From Ignavibacteriales bacterium (lineage in GTDB: Bacteria; Bacteroidota; Ignavibacteria; Ignavibacteriales; Ignavibacteriaceae): DNA of 13,356 nucleotides. Position 1 is the stretch's first letter; every line of letters begins with the position of its first letter. The translations under genes and the position numbers were made by a program. This document shows positions 1 to 7,796 of the stretch, piece by piece. The notes beneath the pieces were generated by a model. It saw nothing but the letters and a program-made list of their open reading frames with translations, did no database searches and was not told the origin of the DNA. The stretch is taken from contig DAIERC010000045.1 in assembly GCA_027347125.1 (NCBI GenBank), positions 1 to 13,356 of the forward strand. The letters run 5' to 3'.

Positions 1-43
1 AATTGTTATAGTTATTTATTTAGAACGTAAACAGAGAAATTAA

Positions 44-1672
44 TTAAAACCATAAACTCCAAAGACCAATAATTACCAAAAGGATAAAAGCAGAGATCAT
101 CATATTTATTAGTATTGAACTTTTTGAACGATCGCTTGTAAGGCCAACGGCAAGTTCCGAAAAACTATTTGGCATTAGATATTTTATAGAAGATATTTTT
201 GATTTCTTTTCACTCTGAGGCAGATAGGTTAACACTAAAATAATAACAGTGCAAAAGACAAATAGAAAAATTGAAAAATGTAAAAAGTTTAAGCTTACCA
301 GTGAAGAAAATATGCCTAATTTTTGAAGATTCGTTCCGTAAAGCATTTCCAATATTAGTCGCAAAAGGCCGATGCCTTCGCCGATAATTAAAGTTGTTAT
401 TGCAGCTTTTGCGTTTATTCGTTTTAATATGAACCCCCACAAAAAAACAACTGTAATTGGCGGACTAATGTACCCCTGCAAACTTTGTAAATATAAATAC
501 ACCTGAGAACTTATTAATTTAACCAACGGAACACATATAATTGTTAAAATAACAATTGCGGTTGTAGTTAATCTTCCTACTAACACTAATTCTCTTTCGG
601 AAGCGGCCGGGTTATTTACTTTATAAAAATCATTTGTAAAAAGAATTGCCACGGTATTAAATACACTGGAAAGAGATGACATTATTGCGGCCAGAAGTCC
701 CGCCAATACTATTCCTTTAACTCCTATGGGTAAAATGTTGCTGGCTAAAAGAGATGGATATGCCTCATCCCCTTTTACATCTTGAAATAATGCCGCAGCT
801 ATTAACCCTGGTAGAACCAAAATAAAAATCGGCAATACTTTTAACAACGCCGCAAATAAAGATCCCCGGCGGGCATCATTAATAGACTTTGCCGATAATA
901 TTTTTTGAACAAAATATTGGTCGGTAATCCAATACCAGAAAGCTATAATTGGAGCTCCGAAAATAACCCCAGTCCACGGATAATCAGGGTCTTTTATTGA
1001 TTTAAACATATTAAAAAAGTCCGGAGGTAATTTTGCTTTTAGCCCTGAAAATCCGCCGACTTCTTTTAATCCATATAAAGTTAAAAGCACCGCACCTACA
1101 ATTAAAACGATGGCCTGGAATACGTGGGTTTTCATTACGGCCGTGGCGCCGCCCAATACAGTATAAAGGCCAGTAAGAAGCACTATCATTATTGCGGATG
1201 TATAAATATTTAGTCCGAACATTTTATAGAATAAAATTCCACCGGCAAAAAGTGTAACGGTAATTTTAGTAAAGATGTAAATAACAATTGAAATAATTGC
1301 AAACGGTTTTCTTAATGATGGATCAAATCTTTTTTCAAGAAATTCGGGCGTTGTTGCCACACCGGCTTTAATGTATATCGGCGCAATTATCCACCCAAGA
1401 AGAATTAAAGTGAATATAGCCATAAGCTCGAATTGACCTACCGCTAATCCTCTTGCTGCGCCCGCACCTGCCAGCCCGATAAAATGTTCGCTGGATATGT
1501 TGGTTGCAAATATAGAAAGCCCTACGGTAATCCAGCCCATTTTTTTCCCGGCAAGAAAATACTCTTCGTAATTAAGTTCTTTCTTGCCCGAATAATAAAA
1601 TCCAAGGCTTAATACAATTATAAGGTAGATTAAAAGGATAAAGCTATCTAAAAAAGTAAAATCAACGTGCAA
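44..1672 (-). CDS. SSS-family sodium/solute symporter, SGLT-like (probable sugar uptake)
   Basis: This 542-residue protein is very hydrophobic, with many membrane helices along its whole length, as expected for the sodium:solute symporter family, which moves sugars or other small solutes across the inner membrane with Na+. Family-type motifs seen are SEHF (residues 61-64), a WYWITDQYFVQKILSAKS stretch (about 246-263) resembling the sugar-transporting SGLT branch, and GLLAAIMSSLSSVFN (about 325-339). The start is TTG at 1672. An in-frame TAA lies immediately before it and no other ATG, GTG or TTG is available before the first membrane helix; a GGA at 1682-1680 is correctly spaced as a ribosome-binding site. 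It lies 231 bp downstream of the secreted GH5 gene on the same strand. Sugar import for the glycosidase island is therefore inferred; the exact substrate cannot be read from sequence. Confidence 0.9.
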   Translation of the reverse strand: MHVDFTFLDSFILLIYLIIVLSLGFYYSGKKELNYEEYFLAGKKMGWITVGLSIFATNISSEHFIGLAGAGAARGLAVGQFELMAIFTLILLGWIIAPIYIKAGVATTPEFLEKRFDPSLRKPFAIISIVIYIFTKITVTLFAGGILFYKMFGLNIYTSAIMIVLLTGLYTVLGGATAVMKTHVFQAIVLIVGAVLLTLYGLKEVGGFSGLKAKLPPDFFNMFKSIKDPDYPWTGVIFGAPIIAFWYWITDQYFVQKILSAKSINDARRGSLFAALLKVLPIFILVLPGLIAAALFQDVKGDEAYPSLLASNILPIGVKGIVLAGLLAAIMSSLSSVFNTVAILFTNDFYKVNNPAASERELVLVGRLTTTAIVILTIICVPLVKLISSQVYLYLQSLQGYISPPITVVFLWGFILKRINAKAAITTLIIGEGIGLLRLILEMLYGTNLQKLGIFSSLVSLNFLHFSIFLFVFCTVIILVLTYLPQSEKKSKISSIKYLMPNSFSELAVGLTSDRSKSSILINMMISAFILLVIIGLWSLWF

Positions 1673-1864
1673 TTAAATTTCCGTTTTTCTTTATGTTTAC
1701 TCACAAATAATGCCAGTTGTTTTCAATCATTATGCTTTTAAGAAAATGATAAAAATAACCGCCGGATCATTAAGGATTTCATTTTCTTATTAAATTGATA
1801 AAAGAGGATTTATTATTCTAATAAAACCTTCTCAGATTTTATTTCGATCTTGAAGTTATGGAAG

Positions 1865-1893
1865 CCTTGAAGGTTTTGAATAAACCTTCAAGG
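1865..1893 (-). terminator. Perfect 12-bp inverted repeat after the GH5-T9SS gene (hairpin or terminator)
   Basis: Arms CCTTGAAGGTTT (1865-1876) and AAACCTTCAAGG (1882-1893) are exact reverse complements around a 5-nt loop. The hairpin begins 10 nt past the GH5 stop codon. There is no T-tract on either side, so it may be an mRNA 3'-end stabiliser or a factor-assisted terminator rather than a classical intrinsic one. A further CTTGAAG copy lies nearby at about 1850-1857. Confidence 0.55.
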
Positions 1894-1903
1894 TCGAATG
1901 ATA

Positions 1904-3910
1904 TTATTTCAGCAAGATCATTTTCTTAATTGAAATATTTTTCCCCGAGGTAATCTTATAAAAGTAAATACCGCTTGGTAAGTTTGCCGCGTTAAAATTA
2001 ACGGAGTAGGCGCCGGCATCTTTTGTTTCATTTACAAGAGTTGCGATTTCTTTACCAAGGATATTAAACACTTTTAATGAAACAAAATTTTTGGTAGGAA
2101 TGGAATATTTTATTTCAGTTGAAGGATTAAAAGGATTAGGATAATTTTGATTTAGCTGAAAAGTAAAACTATGTTCTTTTCCGGAAATAACTCCTGTGGT
2201 GTTTTCCGAGAACAATAAATAATTTAAGTTGTAACCACCTGAAAGAAACTGTACCATCAATTCATGAGCTCCGGCGGAAAGCGGAATACCCTGCAAAGTT
2301 TGTGTTTGCCATGTTTGCCAGCCGCCGGTAGAAGGAATAGTAATGGTTGAGGATACTATATTTCCGTCAAGCTTCAACAGCATTTTACCGCCGGCCTGGT
2401 TCGAAGCATAACGAACATCAATATTATACGAAGCCGTTTTGGTAACATTAATTGTATACTTCAACCATTCGCCGGTATTAATCCAACCTACATCATAACC
2501 ATTTGACGGAAGATCGCTACACGGCTCAATATCAACGCCGTCGTTGCGGTAATTCCAGCCAGAATTCCAGGCTGGACCGCCCTGACCTTGGGCATTTTGA
2601 AAGTCAACATCATTATAAGCATAAAGCAGTTTTCCGAGATCGTAGTTCGCAAAATATACAATACCGGGAATTTCATTATCGGCGTATGGTAAAATAGAAT
2701 TATCCGTAGTCTGGCGCATCATGGCATCAATAACATCATTTTCAAAAACGCAATATTCGAATTTTAAATTATCCGCCATCCGAAGCAAAGCATTTGTAGC
2801 AAATGTTACCGAAGGTTTAGACCCTTTGCCCTGCCAATAATCAAGCAGCTGCTGATACTCGCTTGTAATAGGCACGTTAAGCGGGGCGTTGATGGTACTA
2901 AATTTTTTTAATGTCCACCAAGACCAGCCAACGTCATACTGTTTCATTAAATTAATACAATCTGTAAACCATGAATTTGAGTTCTCGCCGGATTCACCCA
3001 ACCACAGTGGCACGTTGTATGTGCGACTAATACTTAGGTATCCTTGAATTGAGCTAGCGTCATTAGTATTCCAATACTTGTGAAAGCTATAAACAAGTTT
3101 ATTATCACAGGGCGGAGTTAGCCCGTTAAAATCAGTTGCATACTGGTTTCCTTCGACAAAAACTATATGGTTTGTATCGACTGATCTAATTGCGCCGGTT
3201 ATTCTAATAAATAAATTTCTCAACGGTGCATTGTTTGCACCTGCTCCAAAATCCCAACGAGTTTCGTTTAACAAATCATATCCGGCAACGGTGGTTTCGT
3301 TTTTATAACGCGCGGCTATAGTTTTCCAAAGTTCAACAGTTCTTGTTTGTTTGGCGGTATCTTGCCACAATGAAGGAACGTTAGAATTGTAATCTCCGAT
3401 GTTTTGGTCGTTCTGCGAACCGGGAGCGCAGTGCAAATCGAGAATAACATACATATTATATTTCTTACACCAGGCGATTAAACTGTCAAAAATTGCAAAA
3501 CCGCTTTCAAGGTAAACGCCTGGCGAATCTGCAGGCGTAAGTATGTTATAATGAAATGGCAGCCTTACGGAATTGAAGCCCCATTGTGCAAGCGCTTTTA
3601 TATCACTTTCGGTAACAAAATTTTTCCTAAACGCGCTGTAAAAAGAGTTTGTATTATCGATGCCTATTAAATCTTGAATTTTCTTTTGTATTTCCGAAGG
3701 GGAATTTGCAAAGCCCGACATACCGAACATATAGCCTTCAGGCTCAAGCCAACCGCCAAGCCCCATTCCTTTTAAGTATACTTCCTGCCCGTTTTTATCG
3801 ACTATCTTTGTTCCATTTACTGTTAAAAAACTTTGAGAGTAACTTATCTTTGGCGAGCTAAATAAAATTGATATAAGCAATAAAGAGAAGGCCGTAAATT
3901 TTTGATTCAT
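1904..3910 (-). CDS. Secreted GH5 glycoside hydrolase with CBM6 and type IX secretion C-terminal domain
   Basis: This 668-residue exported enzyme likely cleaves beta-glucan or a related polysaccharide outside the cell. Residues 1-25 form a signal peptide ending near SYSQ. The GH5 domain spans about 30-360, with R116 (SVRLPF), H160 (DLH), acid/base E216 in LLNE, H277 (FHKYW) and nucleophile E306 in WLGESGEN. A linker leads to a CBM6-like beta-sandwich (about 440-570), and then the T9SS sorting domain (about 586-668: QNYPNPFNPST, GIYFYKI, KKMILLK). A longer frame reaches back to 3982, but ATG 3910 is preferred: it precedes a proper signal peptide, has AAGG 6 nt upstream (3920-3917), and the sigma-54 promoter at 3955-3940 lies inside the longer version. 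NE is followed by T rather than the common P. It is paralogous to the plus-strand GH5 at 11906-13129. The GH5 subfamily and exact substrate are not resolved. Confidence 0.93.
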   Translation of the reverse strand: MNQKFTAFSLLLISILFSSPKISYSQSFLTVNGTKIVDKNGQEVYLKGMGLGGWLEPEGYMFGMSGFANSPSEIQKKIQDLIGIDNTNSFYSAFRKNFVTESDIKALAQWGFNSVRLPFHYNILTPADSPGVYLESGFAIFDSLIAWCKKYNMYVILDLHCAPGSQNDQNIGDYNSNVPSLWQDTAKQTRTVELWKTIAARYKNETTVAGYDLLNETRWDFGAGANNAPLRNLFIRITGAIRSVDTNHIVFVEGNQYATDFNGLTPPCDNKLVYSFHKYWNTNDASSIQGYLSISRTYNVPLWLGESGENSNSWFTDCINLMKQYDVGWSWWTLKKFSTINAPLNVPITSEYQQLLDYWQGKGSKPSVTFATNALLRMADNLKFEYCVFENDVIDAMMRQTTDNSILPYADNEIPGIVYFANYDLGKLLYAYNDVDFQNAQGQGGPAWNSGWNYRNDGVDIEPCSDLPSNGYDVGWINTGEWLKYTINVTKTASYNIDVRYASNQAGGKMLLKLDGNIVSSTITIPSTGGWQTWQTQTLQGIPLSAGAHELMVQFLSGGYNLNYLLFSENTTGVISGKEHSFTFQLNQNYPNPFNPSTEIKYSIPTKNFVSLKVFNILGKEIATLVNETKDAGAYSVNFNAANLPSGIYFYKITSGKNISIKKMILLK

Positions 3911-3939
3911 GTTTTGCCTTAATGTTTTATTTATTTTTA

Positions 3940-3955
3940 AGCAACAATCACGCCA
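3940..3955 (-). promoter_or_regulatory. Sigma-54 (-24/-12) promoter for the GH5-T9SS gene
   Basis: On the minus strand 3955 to 3940 reads TGGCGTGATTGTTGCT. Against the consensus TGGCACG-N4-TTGCW it matches 10 of 12 defined positions, including the invariant GG and GC with exact spacing. The expected transcription start is near 3929, giving a leader of about 18 nt with an AAGG ribosome-binding site before ATG 3910. It lies between this gene and the gene for a sigma-54-activating response regulator, so direct control is a natural inference. Confidence 0.8.
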
Positions 3956-4050
3956 TAATGTTATTAGCATGAATTTTATCATTCATAATAAAAAGAAGTT
4001 ATTGCGAATTAGGAGGGAAGCATGGAGATGATAAAAATTTTAAAATTCCG

Positions 4051-4071
4051 TTTCGTTCTTCGGAAACGAAA
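4051..4071 (-). terminator. Hairpin downstream of the response regulator (probable terminator, possibly an activator site)
   Basis: Arms TTTCGTT (4051-4057) and AACGAAA (4065-4071) are perfect reverse complements around CTTCGGA. On the minus strand the hairpin is followed by a T-rich stretch (GGAATTTTAAAATTTTT), and it lies about 50 nt past the regulator stop codon, which fits termination of the SBP-kinase-regulator operon. It is also about 130 bp upstream of the predicted sigma-54 start site, a usual enhancer distance, so it could be, or could overlap, the regulator's binding site. Confidence 0.5.
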
Positions 4072-4122
4072 AAATATCCACACTAAGCCGGAAATAATAT
4101 TTCTTAAAGCAAAAAATGATTT

Positions 4123-5577
4123 TTATTTTAATCCCAGTTCTTTAGCCATCCTATAATAATTTGACGGAGCTAAGCCGAGTTTCTTCGCGGCATCGGTATC
4201 GGATGACGAATTTTTCCTGATGTAAATAAAATATTTTTCCCGAATCATTTTTTCCATCTGTGTCAGCTGCAATTCGTTTTTTTTGAAGAGCAGTTCAAAC
4301 TCATCTTCCTTATTTTTTTCAACGTCAAAAAAAGTACCCAGGGCGCGCTGGGCACTTTGTTCATCAATTAAAGAATTATCCACAAACAGCATTCTTTGAA
4401 CCACATTTTTTAATTCCCTAATATTACCAGGCCACGGGTAATTAACCAATATATCAAGCGCTTCGGAATTAATTAACGGTTTGTCCCTACCCATGCTTTG
4501 ACTATATGAAGTTAGAAAATGGTCGATAAGAAGAGGTATATCTGTTTTTCTTTCTTTTAAATCAGATACTTTTATATAAATAACATTCAACCGGTAATAA
4601 AGGTCTTCCCTAAAACGTTTTGCCTTAACTTCTTCTTCAATATTCCTGTTGGTTGCTGCAATTATTCGAAGGTTAACTTTAACTCTGTCCGTGCGGCCGA
4701 TTTTTTCAAGTTCACCTTCCTGAATTACTCTTAGAAGTTTTACCTGGGCAGAAAGAGGAAGCTCGGTTATTTCATCTAAAAATACTGTTCCGTTATGAGC
4801 AATTTCGAACAAGCCGGGTTTACGTTTATCTGCGCCTGTAAATGAACCTTTTTCATAACCGAATAATTCACTTTCAATTAAATCAGGCGGAAGGCTGCCG
4901 CAATTTATGGTAACAAAATTTTCAAATTTTCTGTCGCTGTTGTAATGAATATTATAGGCGACCAGTTCTTTCCCGGTTCCGGAGGAACCGCTAATTAATA
5001 TACTAACATCGCTTTGCGAGTATTTTGAAATTTCGCGTTTCAGGTTTTGTATTGAGGATGATTCGCCGATTATTCTTTTTTGATATAATATATCTTCAAC
5101 GTTTTTTATCAACTTCTGGTTAGACCTAATCCAGGCCTTTTCAATTTTTGATTTTTCATAGGCGTTTAAAACGCTCAAAATAAAATCGGTGGGCTGATAT
5201 ATAAAGTCTTCAATATCGCCCGGATATTTTGTACAGTACCAGAATGCCCCGGCTTTCATTAAACGCTGTGCAAAATTATAATCGCTAATATTAATTGTCA
5301 TTTTTGTAATTACTATTATTTGCACGGAAGGTTCAATCTCTTTTATCTTTTGGATTAATTTTTCGCCCATAATTCCGCCGGAAAGATTGAAATCCATTAT
5401 TACCAAATCGTAATACGAAGGCTTGCACTTAACCAGTTCAATTGCATCGTTACCGTCCGAGACAACATCGGAAATTACTATCCTCTCGGCAAAAGGTTCA
5501 ATAGTTTTTTTTACGCGAATTACATCAAACTCTTCATCTTCAACCAGCAAAATATTTATGATGTTTTCTTTCAGCAT
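4123..5577 (-). CDS. NtrC-type sigma-54-dependent response regulator (REC-AAA+-Fis HTH)
   Basis: This 484-residue regulator has the full NtrC architecture. The receiver domain (about 6-130) shows E13/D14, phospho-acceptor D62 (VIMDFNL), T91 and K117. The AAA+ domain (about 165-395) has Walker A GSSGTGKE (197-204), the sigma-54 contact loop as GSFTGA (244-249, a variant of GAFTGA), Walker B FLDE (266-269), arginine-finger motif FREDLYYRL (322-330) and WPGNIREL (382-389). A Fis-type helix-turn-helix closes the protein (about 440-484). When phosphorylated it should bind upstream sites and drive open-complex formation by sigma-54 RNA polymerase. The ATG at 5577 has GAAGGAA upstream. It follows the kinase gene by 105 bp, making the two an obvious cognate pair, and precedes a strong sigma-54 promoter for a GH5 gene. 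Confidence 0.95.
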   Translation of the reverse strand: MLKENIINILLVEDEEFDVIRVKKTIEPFAERIVISDVVSDGNDAIELVKCKPSYYDLVIMDFNLSGGIMGEKLIQKIKEIEPSVQIIVITKMTINISDYNFAQRLMKAGAFWYCTKYPGDIEDFIYQPTDFILSVLNAYEKSKIEKAWIRSNQKLIKNVEDILYQKRIIGESSSIQNLKREISKYSQSDVSILISGSSGTGKELVAYNIHYNSDRKFENFVTINCGSLPPDLIESELFGYEKGSFTGADKRKPGLFEIAHNGTVFLDEITELPLSAQVKLLRVIQEGELEKIGRTDRVKVNLRIIAATNRNIEEEVKAKRFREDLYYRLNVIYIKVSDLKERKTDIPLLIDHFLTSYSQSMGRDKPLINSEALDILVNYPWPGNIRELKNVVQRMLFVDNSLIDEQSAQRALGTFFDVEKNKEDEFELLFKKNELQLTQMEKMIREKYFIYIRKNSSSDTDAAKKLGLAPSNYYRMAKELGLK

Positions 5578-5682
5578 TTATTTCCTTCAAATAATTTAGT
5601 TCGGTTCTCAAATTTCATTTATAATTTTTTAAAAAGGATCCGAAATATAACAATAAAAATAAGTGTATCTAATAAACATTAT

Positions 5683-7158
5683 TTATGTTTTTATAAGTAC
5701 AACAAACTCGCAGCCACCGGTTTCAAGGTTCTTTACATCCAGGTCCCAGCCGCATTTTTTAGACATTTCATAAGCGATATAACATCCGTAGCCAACGTTT
5801 TGCGCGGATGAATCTTTGGTCGAAACATTTTCGCCGAAAATTTGTTTTACCCCTTTCTCATTGATTAAAAGCAATTTCTGTTCGATCCCTTTTCCGTTGT
5901 CGCTTAAATGGATCTTTAGAAGTTTTTCTTTTTCCGAAAAATCCGTCTTGATATTAATAACCAGATTTTTTACTCCCCCATGGTCAATGCTGTTTTGAAT
6001 TAGCGGTTCAATTATTTCCCAGACAACAAACTCATTAACATTTAATATCGGAAGGTTTTTCCCTTCTTCAAATAAGATGGAAAAGGTACCGCTTTTTTTG
6101 GCGCTTCTTAAGAAAATATGATTTACAATAAACCGGATCACTTCATTTACATCGGTCTTGAAAATTGTATTGCGTATTGTTTGCACAGGAGGCTCGTACC
6201 ATTTCATATCATAAATAATACGTGAAATAAAATTAGCGTACTTTGTTACCCGGTATTTAATTTCGCTTATATTTATCGGCGATAGCACCGACAGGTCTCC
6301 TTTTATAAATCCCATTATTTTTTCGGCTTTATGATGGGTATGGTAAATTCTTTTTGTAAAAAACAATTCCTTCTGATAATTAATTTGCTTCCTCAAATTT
6401 TCTTCGTGCTCTATTAAAAAGAGCCTTTGCGTTTCGTCTCTTTCTTTTACAGTATAGGACGATATGAAATACATTGAGAGTAAACCCAGCGAAATTAACG
6501 ATAGGTACAAAATAGAGGTTTCATTATAGTTAGAAATAATTTGACTTGAGATGAAAGAAAAATCGGGCGTGTTTTTCATATATACCGCGCCGATATATTC
6601 TCCGCGTAAAATTAGCGGCACAAATGTATTAAAAGTTTTTCTTTCCGTAAGTATGCTTTTGATCTGTTCCTTGTATATTAAAAAATCCTGCACATTCTTA
6701 TAAAGAGCGATAGCCCTGCTGTGCTGGTTGCTTACATCAACGTTTGAAGTGGAGCCGAGATATAGAAGCCGGAATAATGATTTCCCGTCGTCTATGGCGT
6801 AAATACGATTATCCTTTTTTATTAGTATGCACATTTCTTCAATGTTATGTTGAAGAACTTCCTGGTTGAAAATTATATCAAACGCTTTTATAATGTTGCT
6901 CTGTTCGCCCTGATCTATTTCTTTTTTCCTGTTGATGGTTTCCAGCAAAAGCTCAAAGGCGGTTGTGGTTAAGTTTGCAACTCTTTCAGCAGAATCTTTT
7001 TGATACCAGCTTTGTGTGCTGTTAAAAAAACTTCCGATAGAAGATTTGTTGATTACGGAAACTATAATTTGGAACGCAAACAAAACAACAAATATCACCG
7101 TCAAATGTTTGAATTGGAAGTGATATTCTTTCAGTTTTTTAATTATTTTTTGGCTCAT
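5683..7158 (-). CDS. Membrane sensor histidine kinase (cognate partner of the sigma-54 regulator)
   Basis: This 491-residue kinase has an N-terminal membrane helix (about 18-37), a periplasmic sensing region (about 38-213), a second helix (about 214-234) and a cytoplasmic coiled-coil/dimerisation region (about 240-320), followed by a HATPase_c domain (about 370-491). ATP-binding motifs seen are the N-box (E384, N389, D392-H393), the G1-like D420-N421-G422-K423-G424 and the G2-like G456-Y457-G458. The phospho-acceptor segment is unusual: YHTHHKAEKIMGFIKGDL, where H275 aligns best with the H of HELRTPL, but the acidic residue, N/T and P that normally follow are absent. The gene begins 11 nt after the SBP stop codon without a clear Shine-Dalgarno sequence, suggesting translational coupling. 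Signal input probably comes from the adjacent SBP (inference). Confidence 0.93.
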   Translation of the reverse strand: MSQKIIKKLKEYHFQFKHLTVIFVVLFAFQIIVSVINKSSIGSFFNSTQSWYQKDSAERVANLTTTAFELLLETINRKKEIDQGEQSNIIKAFDIIFNQEVLQHNIEEMCILIKKDNRIYAIDDGKSLFRLLYLGSTSNVDVSNQHSRAIALYKNVQDFLIYKEQIKSILTERKTFNTFVPLILRGEYIGAVYMKNTPDFSFISSQIISNYNETSILYLSLISLGLLSMYFISSYTVKERDETQRLFLIEHEENLRKQINYQKELFFTKRIYHTHHKAEKIMGFIKGDLSVLSPINISEIKYRVTKYANFISRIIYDMKWYEPPVQTIRNTIFKTDVNEVIRFIVNHIFLRSAKKSGTFSILFEEGKNLPILNVNEFVVWEIIEPLIQNSIDHGGVKNLVINIKTDFSEKEKLLKIHLSDNGKGIEQKLLLINEKGVKQIFGENVSTKDSSAQNVGYGCYIAYEMSKKCGWDLDVKNLETGGCEFVVLIKT

Positions 7159-7169
7159 GGCTAAAACTT

Positions 7170-7760
7170 TTATTTTAGTAAAATACTGTTTGACTTCAGT
7201 TCTCTGTTTGCTTTAAAGAGCGCTTCATGCGGTGACAACTTACCTTTCAAAGAAAGATTTAAATAATATGATACAATATCCGACACGCTTGTGTAATGCA
7301 CTGAAAACGGCCTATAGATGCCGTTTTTAACCAGGTTCATGTCAAAAATAAGCTGCGGGTTTTTCTGCAAATATAGAGAGTCGTTATAAACTTTATTGTT
7401 TATAGGTATATATCCGCCTACGTCAAATAAAATTTTCTGGGCTTCATCGCTCATTAAAAATTTTATAAATCGTATAGCTTCGGGAACTTTCGTAGAGAAT
7501 TTTGAAACCATTAAATTCCAGCCGCCGAAAACCGATACCGGTTTAGAGCCTTTAATATGGGGAACCGGAGCTTCAGCCAGTTTATTTTTCAAATATAAAT
7601 ATTTATTTCCGACCATATTATTTTTAAATAATCCCATCCAGCCCCTGAGAAAAACGCCGTTGTTTTTTAAGTAGTAATTGTAAGAGTCATCTTCTTTAAA
7701 TCTTAACACATCTTGCGGGGAGATTTTATATTTGTTCAATAGATCGCCCAAAAAGCGCAA
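7170..7760 (-). CDS. Solute-binding protein, C-terminal portion (after the in-frame TGA)
   Basis: This is the second part of a family-1 extracellular solute-binding protein, 196 residues if started at TTG 7760. The reading frame is the same as that of the upstream ORF and is continuous from the TGA at 7796-7794, giving LTLTTPQAEKA before this point, so it is not a separate gene by origin. Features of the SBP C-lobe are visible: KPVSVFGGWNLMVSKFSTK, then EAIRFIKFLMSDEAQKILFDVGGYIPIN, a standard closing segment of sugar-binding SBPs. The TTG start is only the first possible initiator after the TGA. It lies inside a hairpin and has no convincing ribosome-binding site, so independent translation is doubtful. 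The kinase gene begins 11 nt downstream. Either the gene is broken by a nonsense change, the TGA is a sequence error, or it is read through. Confidence 0.75.
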   Translation of the reverse strand: MRFLGDLLNKYKISPQDVLRFKEDDSYNYYLKNNGVFLRGWMGLFKNNMVGNKYLYLKNKLAEAPVPHIKGSKPVSVFGGWNLMVSKFSTKVPEAIRFIKFLMSDEAQKILFDVGGYIPINNKVYNDSLYLQKNPQLIFDMNLVKNGIYRPFSVHYTSVSDIVSYYLNLSLKGKLSPHEALFKANRELKSNSILLK

Positions 7761-7796
7761 CGCTTTTTCGGCCTGCGGGGTTGTTAACGTAAGTCA
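7746..7796 (-). other. In-frame TGA codon followed by a stable RNA hairpin within the SBP gene
   Basis: TGA at 7796-7794 is codon 229 of a 436-codon frame (8480 to 7170). Downstream in the transcript, arms AAAAAGCG (7768-7761) and CGCTTTTT (7757-7750) pair perfectly around a UUG loop. After one mismatch the stem continues with GCC (7772-7770) against GGC (7748-7746). The loop is 34-36 nt after the TGA. No other gene in the window contains an in-frame TGA, and none ends in TGA. Confidence 0.85.

Noticed and set aside
1673..1903. A sigma-54 promoter for the symporter gene
   Set aside because: No GG-N10-GC element exists on the minus strand in this gap.
3911..3982. An N-terminal extension of 24 codons for the GH5-T9SS gene, starting at 3982
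   Set aside because: It would place a charged, cysteine-containing stretch before the signal peptide and would overlap the sigma-54 promoter at 3940-3955; ATG 3910 has its own ribosome-binding site.
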